A stretch of DNA of 64,000 nucleotides from JAWKJY01 sp041393535 (GTDB taxonomy: Bacteria; Actinomycetota; Thermoleophilia; Gaiellales; Gaiellaceae): positions 1-64,000 of the forward strand of contig JAWKJY010000016.1 in assembly GCA_041393535.1 (NCBI GenBank), written 5' to 3'. The notes beneath the pieces are model-generated. The model had not been told where the DNA came from, did not search any database, and was given only the letters and a program-made list of their open reading frames with translations. The position numbers and the translations under genes are program-made. This document shows, piece by piece, positions 1 through 8,908 of the stretch (positions are counted from its first letter, which is position 1; every line of letters begins with the position of its first letter).

Positions 1-1105
1 GGTGCACCGCGTTGGCGTACTGGAGAGCCGAGACTGCCTGACTCAGTTCATCTCGGGCTCGTTCCGAGAGGGCGAGTGCCCGGTCGATCGACTCAGAGGA
101 TTTCTCTGCCGAGAGGATCGCAGATCGTGCCCGTAGCGCCATTGCCAGTCCGATTGCTACGGCTCCGAGCGTGCCACTTAGCGTGACGGAGCCTACTTTC
201 GCGATTTGGCCGTAGACCGCAACGCCAAGGGTCACGGCAAGTGCACCAACCGTTAACAGCACCACGGCGCCTGCCCCGGCAGGGTGGTCGGGGAGCCGCT
301 TCTCCGGGCCGAGTCGGATCGGCCGGTCGATCCCGAGGATCACGACGCACGCCGCGAGGATCGAGAACAGCGCCCCGGCCGACCAGGCGACGTTGGCCCA
401 GCGGTCGTCGACGTAGTCGCCTTGCACGGCGTAGTAGCTGTAGACGAGGCTGCCGGCTGTCAGGCCGATCTCGCCCAGCCCGAGCAGGACGACCGAGCGG
501 CGCAGGCCCTCCCACGAGCTGAGGGCGGCGGAGGCGATCAGCATCAGCGTGACGACGCTGAGGATCGGTCGGTTCAGTGTGAAGAGCGAGGCGGCGCTGA
601 CCTCGCCGTCGAGGCCATGACCGACGAAGGCCGCGCCGAGGGCGACGCCGGCCGCGACGATCACGACCGCGTCGAGCGTCGCGAGGCGGACCGACACGAA
701 CGACCGCATCGCGACGACCACCGCGACGATCAGGAGCAGGCGGGCCGCGACGAAGCAGCCGTCCCAGATGCCCGGCGAGGCCGGGATCTCGCTGCCGTTC
801 GCCAGGAAGACGCCGTACCAGACGAGCGATCCGGCGAGCCAGAGCGTGCTGGCCCAGGCGCAGTAGAGGACAGGGCGTCGAAGGTCGGCAGGCGCCCGCC
901 GGTACGCCCACCAGACGACGACCGGGACGGGGAGCACGAGGATCGAGAAGACGAGGCTGGACGTCTCCCTCGGTGCACCTGCGGCCGTGGCCGCGAGGAA
1001 CGCGACGAAGACGACCAGCGAGACCGCCGCGAGGAGCCGGAAGCGGCGTTCCTCGCGTGGTCGTGCAAGGGCCGGCGGGAGCCACGAGGGCTCGGCGACG
1101 CTCAT
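1..1105 (-). CDS. Polytopic membrane protein, 3' end outside window
   Basis: The frame is open from an ATG at 1105 to the window edge, giving about 368 residues without a stop. The start is preceded by a clear GGAGGTG ribosome site. The protein has a short cytoplasmic N-terminus and then eight to ten hydrophobic segments (for example near residues 25-42, 50-66, 81-100, 120-133 and 142-160). After these comes a soluble stretch from about residue 335 that looks like the start of a linker helix. This layout resembles the sensor part of GGDEF/EAL or histidine-kinase proteins, but the output domain lies outside the window, so the function is not assigned. Confidence 0.7.
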   Translation of the reverse strand, partial: MSVAEPSWLPPALARPREERRFRLLAAVSLVVFVAFLAATAAGAPRETSSLVFSILVLPVPVVVWWAYRRAPADLRRPVLYCAWASTLWLAGSLVWYGVFLANGSEIPASPGIWDGCFVAARLLLIVAVVVAMRSFVSVRLATLDAVVIVAAGVALGAAFVGHGLDGEVSAASLFTLNRPILSVVTLMLIASAALSSWEGLRRSVVLLGLGEIGLTAGSLVYSYYAVQGDYVDDRWANVAWSAGALFSILAACVVILGIDRPIRLGPEKRLPDHPAGAGAVVLLTVGALAVTLGVAVYGQIAKVGSVTLSGTLGAVAIGLAMALRARSAILSAEKSSESIDRALALSERARDELSQAVSALQYANAVH

Positions 1106-1175
1106 CGATTGCACCTCCAGAGACCGCAGAGCACGGAAGGTTGCCGCAAGTCTACTGCCCGCTGATCCGAGGCGC

Positions 1176-1181
1176 TATCGT
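1176..1181 (+). promoter_or_regulatory. -10 box of leaderless promoter, M20 hydrolase
   Basis: TATCGT ends 6 nt before the ATG at 1188, so the predicted transcript begins at or next to the start codon. No Shine-Dalgarno sequence is present. Confidence 0.5.
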
Positions 1182-1187
1182 CCCGCC

Positions 1188-2510
1188 ATGGCCGACACGC
1201 CGTCGCCCGTCGAGCTGCTCCAGGCGTTGATCCGCTTCGACACGTCGAACCCGCCGGGGAACGAGCGCGCCTGCCTCGAGCACGTCGCGGGCCTCCTCTC
1301 GGAAGCGGGCGTCGAGCACCGCTTCGTCGCGTCGGCCCCGGAGCGGCCGAACCTCGTCGCGCGGGTGCCCGGTCGCGGCGATGCGCCGCCGCTGCTCCTC
1401 TACGGGCACGTCGACGTCGTCCCGGCCGACCCGGCCGAGTGGGCGCACCCGCCGTTCGGTGGCGAGGTGATCGACGGCGAGGTGTGGGGCCGCGGCGCCC
1501 TGGACATGAAGGGCGGCGTCGCGATCATGCTGGCCGCGCTGCTCGCGGCCGCGCGCTGGGAGACGCCGCCGGCCGGCGACCTCGTCCTGATGCTGACGAG
1601 CGACGAGGAGGCGGGCAGCCTCCCGGGCATGAAGTTCCTCGTCGAGGAGCACCCCGAGCTCTTCGCCGGCATCCGCTTCGGGATCAGCGAGTTCGGCGGC
1701 TTCACGCAGTGGCACGGCTCGCACCGGTTCACCCCGATCCAGGTCGCCGAGAAGCAGCGCTGCCTGATCCGGGCGACGATCCGCGGCAAGGGCGGGCACG
1801 CGGCGTCCGTCGTGCGCGGCACCGCGAGCGGCAAGGCCGGGCGGCTCCTCCAGACGCTCGCGACCCGGCGCCTGCCGGTGCACGTGACGCCGGTAGCGCG
1901 TCAGATGATCGAGGCGATGGCCGGCGCGCTGCCGCTCCACGAGCGGGCCGGGCTACGCGCCCTGCTCGTCCCCGCGCTGACCGACCGGCTGCTCGACCTG
2001 ATCGGCGAGGGCGGCGCACCGCTCGACCCGCTCCTCCACAACACCGCGACGCCAACCGTCCTCGCTGGCGGCCAGGTGACGAACGTGATCCCGACCGAGA
2101 TCACCATCGACCTCGACGGCCGCGTCCTCCCCGGCTCGTCGCCGCGCGCCCTCGTCGCCGAGCTCGAGGCGCTCGCCCCCGGGCTCGCCGAGTACGAGAT
2201 CGTCCGCGAGGAGCCACCCGCCGCCGGCCAGCCCGACCTGGCGCTCTTCCCGCTGCTCGAGCAGGTCAGCCGCGAGAAGGACCCCGGCGCGACGCCGATC
2301 CCGATGCTCCTCTCGGGCTACACGGACGCGCGCTACGTCAGCCAGCTCGGCATCCAGACCTACGGCTACCTCCCGATGAAGCTCCCGCGGCACATCACCA
2401 CGAAGCTCGTCCACGCCGCCGACGAGCGCGTCACGGTCGACGCGCTCGAGTTTGGGGTGGACTGTCTGGGCGAGGTGCTGCGGCGGTATGAACGGCCGAC
2501 TGGGTCATGA
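1188..2510 (+). CDS. M20 family metallo-hydrolase (peptidase/deacylase)
   Basis: This 440-residue cytoplasmic enzyme belongs to the di-zinc M20 family (ArgE/DapE/carboxypeptidase G2-like). The first metal motif YGHVDVVP supplies His74 and the catalytic-acid partner Asp76. The bridging Asp106 lies in ALDMKGG, and TSDEEAGS holds the general base Glu140 and metal ligand Glu141. A lid/dimerisation domain follows, and the C-terminal half has a conserved metal-ligand region near GYTDARY. The frame stays open upstream, but the ATG at 1188 is chosen because a TATCGT box sits 6 nt before it. The substrate (N-acyl amino acid or dipeptide) cannot be read from sequence. The 3' end overlaps a convergent small gene by about 80 nt. 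Confidence 0.88.
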   Translation: MADTPSPVELLQALIRFDTSNPPGNERACLEHVAGLLSEAGVEHRFVASAPERPNLVARVPGRGDAPPLLLYGHVDVVPADPAEWAHPPFGGEVIDGEVWGRGALDMKGGVAIMLAALLAAARWETPPAGDLVLMLTSDEEAGSLPGMKFLVEEHPELFAGIRFGISEFGGFTQWHGSHRFTPIQVAEKQRCLIRATIRGKGGHAASVVRGTASGKAGRLLQTLATRRLPVHVTPVARQMIEAMAGALPLHERAGLRALLVPALTDRLLDLIGEGGAPLDPLLHNTATPTVLAGGQVTNVIPTEITIDLDGRVLPGSSPRALVAELEALAPGLAEYEIVREEPPAAGQPDLALFPLLEQVSREKDPGATPIPMLLSGYTDARYVSQLGIQTYGYLPMKLPRHITTKLVHAADERVTVDALEFGVDCLGEVLRRYERPTGS

Positions 2511-2862
2511 CGCCCAGGCGGGCTGCTGAAGTCAAATCCGCGCGCTCCGCATTTCCGCCCGGCCGCAGCCGGTAGACGAGCTTCCTCGCCGAGATTCGGA
2601 AACGGGGGCCGACGATCGTCAGCCCGACTCGCACCCTGATGGCGACGTCCTGGCCGGTGTTGCGGACGACGACGCGGATCGCCGTCCTGTCGTCCTGCAG
2701 GAACGGGATCTCCGCGTCGCGGTCGACGCCGAGTGGCAGGTGGCCGGGATTCGCGTAGATGGCGACGATCTCCGCTGGGCCACCGGTGGCCGCGTGCGCG
2801 CCGCCGGTGGCTGCGATCGACGTGAGCGTGGTGATCGCGAGCGCGGCGAGGGCCCTGCGCAC
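2431..2862 (-). CDS. Small secreted protein, unknown function
   Basis: The start is GTG 2862, chosen because GAAGGAGC lies 7 nt upstream and translation then gives a clean signal peptide (RRALAALAITTL followed by an AHA-type cleavage site). The mature part is about 120 residues. It contains a segment reading TAIRVVVRNTGQDVAIRV, which suggests a small beta-sandwich of the CARDB/immunoglobulin type; this is inference. The last 80 nt overlap the end of the M20 gene on the opposite strand, and the C-terminus there is low-complexity, so a frameshift near the true stop is possible. Confidence 0.5.
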   Translation of the reverse strand: MRRALAALAITTLTSIAATGGAHAATGGPAEIVAIYANPGHLPLGVDRDAEIPFLQDDRTAIRVVVRNTGQDVAIRVRVGLTIVGPRFRISARKLVYRLRPGGNAERADLTSAARLGVMTQSAVHTAAAPRPDSPPQTRARRP

Positions 2863-2928
2863 GACCGGGCTCCTTCGCTGCGGCGTCGACCATCCTGGGC
2901 ATCGTGCGACGGCGGGAAGCATCCGGCG

Positions 2929-3366
2929 CTACTTCTCGGCGCCTCGTACGAGGTGGACGCCGACGTAGCCGCCGATCGCGGCCACCAGGGCCGCGAAGAT
3001 CGCGGCGCCGACCCCTTCCGCGACGTACCCGCCGAGCCCTGCGCCGACGGCGACGACCACGATCGCGACCAGGCCGAGCCGGTTGCTCCCCGCGGGCCAC
3101 CGCGTGCCGCGGTCAGCGCCGCCGTGGGCGGATGCGGAACCGGCAGACGCCTGGGTGCGCGGTGCCCGCTCGTGCCACCTGAGGATCACGAAGACGACGG
3201 AGGCACCGTAGGTCGCGACGGCGAGCGCGACGATCAGGGCGAGCCGCGCTGACGTGATCAGCTCGCCGAGGAGGACGCAGAGCAGCGCGAGCGTGCCGAG
3301 GCCCGCAACCGTGCTGGACGTCATCGACGGTCTCGGCCGGTCTCGTTCGGTGCCGGGGGGCTTCAT
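2929..3366 (-). CDS. Four-helix membrane protein, unknown function
   Basis: The 145-residue product has four predicted membrane helices in two hairpins (about residues 22-38, 43-64, 96-116 and 120-138). A polar loop rich in Ser, Ala and Gly joins the hairpins. The ATG at 3366 overlaps the TGA of the upstream PQQ-repeat gene as ATGA, which argues for translational coupling and for this start rather than the internal Met15. No family is recognised. The pairing with a PQQ-type beta-propeller gene suggests a shared envelope role, which is inference only. Confidence 0.6.
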   Translation of the reverse strand: MKPPGTERDRPRPSMTSSTVAGLGTLALLCVLLGELITSARLALIVALAVATYGASVVFVILRWHERAPRTQASAGSASAHGGADRGTRWPAGSNRLGLVAIVVVAVGAGLGGYVAEGVGAAIFAALVAAIGGYVGVHLVRGAEK

Positions 3367-4775
3367 CCGGTCGGGCGAGCGTCAGTGGCCCGGGATCCCT
3401 GTGCGGGCGAGGCGGCCGGAAGCCTGGTCCACGGGCCCGTGGATGGAGGCGCGGCAGGAGGATGGGGCTCGGGGACCTGTGGGGCGCCGGTGCGCCCGAG
3501 TTGCTCGAGGCAGGAGCCACCGGTGCTCTCCGGGATGTACTCGTAGACGATGGCGTAGACGACGCCGTCGTCGATCGAATCGCCGGTGACGGCCTGGGCT
3601 GGGGTCTTGCACGGGGCGCTCCGGTCGATCAGCGGCGTTGCCCAGGCGATCGCTCCACGGGAGTCGACGGCCATGACCTGGCCCTCGGCGAGGGCGATCG
3701 CCAGCTTCCCATGCGCTCCCGCCGAGACGGTCTGGACGCCCTCCCACGGGAACCCCGGCAGTTCCTGGTTCGAGAGCTCCTGGCCAATGCGCGGGTCGAG
3801 CCGGGCGGCATAGGGCGGGCCGGCGATCTGGCCGAAGCCGATCAGCTCGTCGCCGATCGCGTCTGCTCGGAGGAGGCGCCGGGAGGCCCATTCGATCTCG
3901 CCGGTCGCGAGGTTGAGGGAGTAGAGATGGGTTCGTCCTGCGTTGAGCGGGGTGCTGAGGACGAAGGCGGCGTCTCGCGTGGCCGAGACGGGGATGCCGC
4001 CGCTCCGGATCGGTCAGTCCGCCAGAGCGCGGCCGCTCGCGGAGAGACCCGGACGACGCGTGCGCGGCGGTGGACCGCGCTCCATGGCGGTCGGGACCGT
4101 CATGACGGCGACGATGCCGTCGCGGACGGCTGCGACCCTGGGCGTTGCGTCCGGCCCGTTCGGGCCCATCCGCACGCGCCAGCGCGTCCGACCTGTCTTG
4201 AGGTCGAGCGCGCGTACGACACCGTGCCTGTGCTCGGGCACGTAGACGATCCCGCTTCCGGCGACGGGTCGGACGTCGCCCTCGGCGATCCCGGACGATG
4301 GAAGCCGCCAGCGCAGGTGGCCCGTCTCGGCGTCGAGCGCCGTGAGCCCGTAGTCGCTTCGGTCGACGAGCAGTAGGCCCCCTGCGACCTGGAGATCGTG
4401 ATCGAGCGCGACCCGCCCTCGGCGCCGCCAGAGCTCCCTGCCGGTGCCCAGGTCGACGGCGCGGAGCAGGCCGAACGACGCAACGAAAACGGTGTGGCCG
4501 CTGACCACGCCGATCGCCTGCCCGTCGTCTCGCGGCACGCCGCTGGGCAGGAGCCGCTGCCGCAGGACGATCTCGCCAGACGCAACAGCGACCCCGAGCA
4601 CCGTGGGCGGCCCAACCGACGCCGGCTCGCTGGTGCCCGCAGCGACGGTTGCTCCCTGGCTCGCAGTGAGGGCACTTGCCACGAGGAAGACGATCGCGCA
4701 GAGGATCAGGCGGCGTCGGAGTGTCGCGGAGGAGCGCGCAACCAGGGAGGCGTTGCCCGCGATGCGAGCGCGCAC
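3363..4775 (-). CDS. Membrane-anchored PQQ-repeat beta-propeller protein, one frameshift
   Basis: An N-terminal helix (LILCAIVFLVASAL) is followed by PQQ/WD40-like repeats. Recognisable units include LGTGRELWRRRG, LDAETGHLRWRL, LKTGRTRWRV, LATGEIEWASR and VDSRGAIAWATP, each the ...G...W type of the PQQ enzyme repeat. The frame open from 4913 stops at 4014. The propeller resumes in another frame just before that point and runs to the TGA at 3363, so a single indel lies near 4010-4080. The GTG at 4775 is the preferred start because upstream residues are arginine-rich shadow sequence. Such proteins are usually extracytoplasmic scaffolds (BamB-like); catalytic residues of quinoprotein dehydrogenases are not evident. 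Confidence 0.65.
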
Positions 4776-4913
4776 GTGCTGCGCAGGACGCTCGGCACGC
4801 TGCCGGTCGACACGTCGGAGGTAGCCGATGGGCACGTACTCCGGCCGCGACGGCCAAGCGTCCCGTCTCCGGCAGCTCGCGCGATCCGCTCGCCCTCTCC
4901 GTCCGCGTTGCAC

Positions 4914-5128
4914 TTGTCTCCTCCGACCACGACGGGGCCGCCATGCGCCGCGTCAGTCGAATGATGCGCCGATCACCGCGCTGTCTTTAGCCGCGAGGCA
5001 CCTGACGTGGTCGCTTCCCCTCCAACTGGCGCGACATCGGTAGGACGGTTGGCAGCCGCGCATCCGTCCGAGGGGGGCGGATCGAGGGAGGCGGCAGGCG
5101 ACCAGGCCACGATCCGTCGTCCATCGGA
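4914..5128. other. Gene-free interval
   Basis: These 215 bases show no convincing reading frame in either direction. They separate the start of the PQQ-repeat gene from the promoter of the transglycosylase gene. They may contain the upstream control region of the PQQ gene, but no good promoter match was seen on the minus strand. Confidence 0.5.
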
Positions 5129-5157
5129 TTGAATGTCAGTGGATCAACTGTTATAAC
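5129..5157 (+). promoter_or_regulatory. Strong sigma-70 type promoter, leaderless
   Basis: TTGAAT (5129-5134), a 17-nt spacer and TATAAC (5152-5157) form a near-consensus promoter. The -10 box ends 7 nt before GTG 5165. The TTG at 5129 that opens the longer frame is therefore the -35 element rather than a start codon. Confidence 0.65.
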
Positions 5158-5164
5158 GGCGCTT

Positions 5165-6282
5165 GTGAGCCTTCGCCGTGGGCGTCGGGTCGTTGCTGCC
5201 TGCACTGCTGGCGGCGTCGGGCTGCTCGTCGTCGTCCTCGGCGCGCTCGTCGGCGGGAACGCCGGCGGTGGGAGCACCCTCCCGTCGGCAATCGCCGTCG
5301 CTGACATCCCGGCTGGCTACCTGGCCCTGTACCAGCGAGCCGCCCTGCGCTGGCAGCTGGACTGGGCGGTGCTCGCCGCGATCGGGAAGATCGAGTGCGA
5401 CCACAGGCGCCTCGTCGAGGCCGGCTGCAACCCGCCCGGCACTGTCAACTCCGGCCGGCGCGACCGGGCCGATGCAGTTCCTCGGCTCGACCTGGCGAGC
5501 CGGGACCGGCGCTCGCGCTTCCTCATCGGGCCTCAACCGCCCAGGTCGCTGACGGCTACGCGACCGACGGAGACGGCGACGGGCTCGCCGACGTGTGGAA
5601 CCCCGCCGACGCGATCGTCGCCGCGGGCCGCTACCTGCGGGCCAACGGCGCCTGCCGACTACCGACGCGCGATCTTCGCGTACAACCACGCCAACTGGTA
5701 CGTCGGCGCCGTGCTCGCGAAGGCGGACGAGTACCGCAGCGCGTTCGCCCGGCTCGTCTGCGGCGGCGAGCCGCGTCCTCGCCTGGGCGGTCGGCCACGT
5801 CGGCTCGTTCACGTACAGCCAGGGTCCGGCGACCGACCGGGGAGGGTCGATCGCCGACATGCAGTCGCGCGAGCCGGTCGGCGGAACGTGCGACTGCTCG
5901 ATGTTCACACGCGCTGGGCGTTCGCGCAGGCCGGGATCGACGTCGGCCTGACGACCGTGCAGCAGTAGCCGGCGAACGGCCTGCTGCCCGATCTCGAGGA
6001 GCCGCGACGAGCGCGTACGTCGTGCGAGGCGTCGGCCCCGACCCGCCGCCCGGCGGCTACCGCCCAGCCGACCTGATCTTCTTCGGCCACGGCGGCGGGG
6101 CCGACGGCCACGTCGCCCTCTGGCTGGGCAACGGGCTGATCGTCCAGTGCTCGGCGAGCGGCGGCGGCTCGAACATCCGCCCGCTCGCCGGCTACGTCAC
6201 GCCGACCGGGTGGGTGCGGTGGGTCAAAGGTGCAAGTAGCGTTGGCCCGTCCTTCGTGCCGACCGGAACACGCGCTGGGTAA
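5165..6282 (+). pseudogene. Transglycosylase (SLT) + NlpC/P60 cell-wall hydrolase, frame-disrupted
   Basis: From GTG 5165 the product begins with a signal-anchor helix (GGVGLLVVVLGALVGG). An SLT-type transglycosylase domain follows: catalytic Glu in AIGKIECDH, then GATGPMQFLGSTW, then AIFAYNHANWYVG. The C-terminal part is an NlpC/P60 (C40) domain with Cys in GGTCDCSMF and His in GGADGHVALWLGNG. These pieces lie in different frames, with breaks near 5450, 5530, 5660, 5770, 5900 and 5970. The same two-domain layout is common in conjugative elements and in cell-wall remodelling proteins of actinobacteria. With five or more breaks it is called disrupted; indel errors in assembly are an equally good explanation. 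Confidence 0.65.
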
Positions 6283-6336
6283 TGCCGCCGTTTGAGGCTG
6301 AGGCTGGCTTTCGGCCGTGCTCCTAGCCGTAGATGC

Positions 6337-6378
6337 CCTGATCCTGGCTTGACGTGCGGGTGCGTCAAGGATCAGGAT
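6337..6378 (+). promoter_or_regulatory. Promoter with overlapping inverted repeat, OLD nuclease
   Basis: TTGACG (6349-6354), 18 nt and CAGGAT (6373-6378) form a candidate promoter ending 5 nt before ATG 6384. An imperfect inverted repeat covers it: CCTGATCC...TTGACG on the left (6337-6354) and CGTCAAGGATCAGG on the right (6363-6376), with a 4-nt bulge. A bound repressor would block both promoter boxes. Confidence 0.45.
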
Positions 6379-6383
6379 GACGT

Positions 6384-7898
6384 ATGCGTGCGACCAGCCT
6401 GAGTCTTCGATCGTTTCGAAGCTTCGGCGTCCTCGATGAACTTGCCCTTGGTCCGATCACGGTGCTTGTTGGTGCCAATAATGCGGGTAAATCGAGTCTG
6501 ATAAAGGCGCTTTCTCTCGTTCAGTACCCTTATCGGGCAGAGGATATTCGCCTTGGCGCTGCGCGAGCCGAGATTGACATCAAGACAAGTGGCGGAACGG
6601 CGAGACCGTGGGGTCTAGTGGACGGGCAAGACGCGAACTTGGCAATCCGCATCACCGCTTCGAACTTCTCGCTTGATGTGAGCGTTGGGTCGACTAGTAG
6701 GGGTTCGGGACAGCTGTCGCCGCGCGAGCCGGACAACTGGATCGTCCCGTATCTCGGCCGGAGGCGAGTATCAGTCTTTGACGAAGATATTCGCGAAGGT
6801 AACGCTCATCTTGTGCATGACGACCTTCGGTTCCTGGCCGCAAAGCTGAGCCGATTATCAAACACCGAGTTCCCAAGGCACCAATGGTATCGCGAGGCGT
6901 GTAAGTCAATACTTGGATTCGTGGTAACGACGGTGCCGTCACCTAACGGCCAGCGACCAGGTGTCTATATCAACGCTACCGAACGAATTCCAGTGGAGCA
7001 GATGGGCGATGGCGTGCCTCAAATCGCAGGTTTTCTAGCTGAGTTGGCGCTTTCTGAAGGAAAGCTATTCTTGGTGGAAGAGCCAGAAAACGACCTTCAT
7101 CCGCGAGCGCTGAAGGCGCTTCTCCGGTTGATGTTAGATAGCGCCGAGAAGAACCAATTCGTCGTGAGCACACACTCAAACATCGTGCTCAGGTATCTGG
7201 CATCACAGGCAGGTTCAAAGGTGTATTTGGTCGATTGTGACCAAACCCAACTTCCGCACACGTCTACGGTTGAACTCATCGATACACCTCAGAAGCGTCT
7301 TGGTGTTCTAGATGACCTAGGTTATGAACTCAATGATCTCGGTCTATGGGAGGCTTGGCTAATCCTCGAAGAGTCATCCGCAGAGAAGATTGTAAACCGC
7401 CTCCTGATCCCTTGGTTTGTTCCTGGTTTAGCTGGACGGTTGAGGACGCTCGCCGCCGGCGGGACATCAAAGATCGAAGCAACATTTGAAGACATGAATC
7501 GATTGTTTCTCTTCGCTCATCTTGAGCCTTGGTACAGGCGCCGTGCTTGGGTCGTCGTGGACGGAGACAAGACCGGTTTGGATGTTGTAAGTCGACTCCA
7601 TGAGCGATTCCGAGATGGTTGGGGAAGTGGGCATTTTCGTGCATTCTCTCAAGCGGCGTTCGAACGGTACTACCCGCTTCGGTTCGCCGATGAGATCGAA
7701 GAGGTCCTCCAAATCGAGGACAAGGCAAACCGTCGTCAAGCGAAGGAGTCGCTCTTGCACCGAGTGGTCGCTTGGTGTGACGAGAATCCCAGCGAAGCGA
7801 AGGTCGCCTTCGAGGCGTCAGCCAAAGACGTGATCGAAATACTAGGCGAGATTTTCGTCGCCCTTGGTGCCCCTCGGACGCCGAACGTGCTGGGTTAA
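6384..7898 (+). CDS. OLD-family ATP-dependent nuclease (ABC ATPase + Toprim)
   Basis: The 504-residue protein starts with an ABC/SMC-type ATPase: Walker A GANNAGKS at residues 30-37, a Walker B region LFLVEEPENDLHP and H-loop FVVSTHSN. The C-terminal third is a Toprim nuclease domain with its acidic residue in ILEESSAE and a DxD in VVVDGDKTG. This is the OLD (overcoming lysogenisation defect) plan, also used by GajA and AriA in phage defence. It stands alone with no UvrD-type GajB partner visible. Base composition is close to 52% GC against about 73% around it, and codon use is visibly AT-tolerant, so recent transfer is likely. A role in defence is inference from family and setting. Confidence 0.85.
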   Translation: MRATSLSLRSFRSFGVLDELALGPITVLVGANNAGKSSLIKALSLVQYPYRAEDIRLGAARAEIDIKTSGGTARPWGLVDGQDANLAIRITASNFSLDVSVGSTSRGSGQLSPREPDNWIVPYLGRRRVSVFDEDIREGNAHLVHDDLRFLAAKLSRLSNTEFPRHQWYREACKSILGFVVTTVPSPNGQRPGVYINATERIPVEQMGDGVPQIAGFLAELALSEGKLFLVEEPENDLHPRALKALLRLMLDSAEKNQFVVSTHSNIVLRYLASQAGSKVYLVDCDQTQLPHTSTVELIDTPQKRLGVLDDLGYELNDLGLWEAWLILEESSAEKIVNRLLIPWFVPGLAGRLRTLAAGGTSKIEATFEDMNRLFLFAHLEPWYRRRAWVVVDGDKTGLDVVSRLHERFRDGWGSGHFRAFSQAAFERYYPLRFADEIEEVLQIEDKANRRQAKESLLHRVVAWCDENPSEAKVAFEASAKDVIEILGEIFVALGAPRTPNVLG

Positions 7899-8073
7899 TA
7901 ATGAGACGGGTCGTCGTGGCTTGCGCCAATGACGGCCCTGAGTCCAGGGTGCCCATCACTATGGGAGGTTGGCAGCGGGTGTTGCGCGTGCGGCCCCAAC
8001 AGTCGAGCTTCCCCGCTGATCCGCAAGTCGCACGGAACTGAAGTACGCCTGCGAGCTGGGCGGTCGAAACCGG
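7899..8073. other. Gene-free interval
   Basis: This 175-nt convergent gap lies between the OLD nuclease and the nucleotidyltransferase gene. No reading frame, tRNA fragment or clear terminator hairpin was found in it. Confidence 0.5.
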
Positions 8074-8583
8074 TTAGCGTTCGAGGCCGCGCCCGAGGGC
8101 GAGTTGCAGCTCCTCGGCGCGTCGGAGCTGGCGCAGTCGGTCGAGGTCGCCGTCGCGTCGGAGGGTGTTGAGCATGCGGCCGAGGTCGCCGCTGGAGGCG
8201 ACCTGGGGGCGGAGGCCTTCGCCGAGGTGCTCGCGGCTGGCGGCTCGTTTGAGGTCGTCGTAGCCTCGGGTGCCTGCAGGTTCGATGGCGATGGCGAGCG
8301 TGCCGTGGCGTGTCGGTAGGCGGGTCACCGGATCGGTCGAGCGGTGGAGCGTGGCGGCGTCGATGGTGGCGTCGGGTGCGATCTCGTCGAGGGCCTTTTG
8401 GAGTCGCTGGAGGTTGCGCTCCTTGGTGGCGGGGACGATGTCGAGCTCGTCGGTGGTCTCGGTGGTGCCGTGGAGAACGCGGGCGAGGGCGCCGACGATG
8501 ACGTACTCGACGCGGTGGCGCTCGAGGGTGGCGATCAGGGCGCGCGGGTCGGACGGGGTGGGGCGGAGCGGGCCCGGAGCCAT
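8074..8583 (-). CDS. AbiEii-like nucleotidyltransferase (toxin-like)
   Basis: The 169-residue product has the minimal nucleotidyltransferase fold: EYVIVGALARVLHG followed by the acidic motif TTDELDIVP, whose two Asp residues would bind the metal. This matches the AbiEii/AbiGii and MNT-type families, which often act as toxins that modify tRNA or partner proteins. The ATG at 8583 overlaps the stop of the upstream HTH gene as TGATG, the usual tight coupling of toxin-antitoxin pairs. The substrate is unknown. The product is shorter than classical AbiEii (about 300 residues), so it is a compact relative. Confidence 0.7.
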   Translation of the reverse strand: MAPGPLRPTPSDPRALIATLERHRVEYVIVGALARVLHGTTETTDELDIVPATKERNLQRLQKALDEIAPDATIDAATLHRSTDPVTRLPTRHGTLAIAIEPAGTRGYDDLKRAASREHLGEGLRPQVASSGDLGRMLNTLRRDGDLDRLRQLRRAEELQLALGRGLER

Positions 8584-8872
8584 CAGGTTCCCTGGCGGAG
8601 GCGGTCGAGCATGGCGTCGAGCCGTCGGTCGGGTGGGGTGCGCGCTGCGTTCTTGAGCTGTGTCTCGTTCGTGTCGTCGAGGGGGACGATCTCGAGTGGG
8701 AGCTCGAAGCCGCAGGCGCGGACGAGCTCGACGAGGGTGTCGACGCTGGGTGCGACGAGGCCTTGCTCCAGCGGGCGACGACGGTGCGGTCGCGGCCGGA
8801 GCGTTCGGCGAGCTCGGCCTGGGTGAGGCCGGCCCGGAGGCGTGCCTCGCGGATGATCCGGGCGGAGCGCAT
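8583..8872 (-). CDS. XRE-type HTH regulator / antitoxin-like, one-base frameshift
   Basis: The N-terminus IIREARLRAGLTQAELAERS is a canonical XRE helix-turn-helix. After RTVVARW the frame slips: adding one G to a GGAG run restores a continuation reading EQGLVAPSVDTLVELV and a stop overlapping the next gene. The restored protein has 96 residues. It would repress its own promoter and neutralise or regulate the adjacent nucleotidyltransferase. A TAGAGT box ends 7 nt before ATG 8872, and a palindrome lies directly upstream. Whether the deletion is real or a sequencing error cannot be told here. Confidence 0.6.
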
Positions 8873-8879
8873 CGGCTGA

Positions 8880-8904
8880 ACTCTATCGCGATCTGATCTG
8901 ATCG
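8880..8904 (-). promoter_or_regulatory. Promoter and palindromic operator of the HTH/nucleotidyltransferase pair
   Basis: TAGAGT on the minus strand (8880-8885) ends 7 nt before ATG 8872. Just upstream, CGATC-TGATCT-GATCG (8889-8904) is a 16-bp palindrome, placed where an autorepressor would sit. Confidence 0.4.
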
Positions 8905-8908
8905 AACG

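Noticed and set aside
284..1165. Plus-strand frame of 293 codons rich in Asp, Arg and Glu
   Set aside because: It is the antisense shadow of the polytopic membrane protein. The minus-strand reading has coherent membrane helices and a ribosome site.
5129..5131. TTG at 5129 as start of the transglycosylase
   Set aside because: It forms part of the -35 box of a near-consensus promoter whose -10 box ends 7 nt before GTG 5165.
7990..8075. Possible tRNA remnant marking the left end of the element
   Set aside because: A GGTCGAAACC-like stretch recalls a T-loop, but no stem pairs consistently and it does not match the tRNA-Ser 3' end.
6384..8872. OLD nuclease, nucleotidyltransferase and HTH as one defence operon
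   Set aside because: The nuclease is on the opposite strand and convergent, with different base composition, so co-transcription is impossible and common origin is doubtful.
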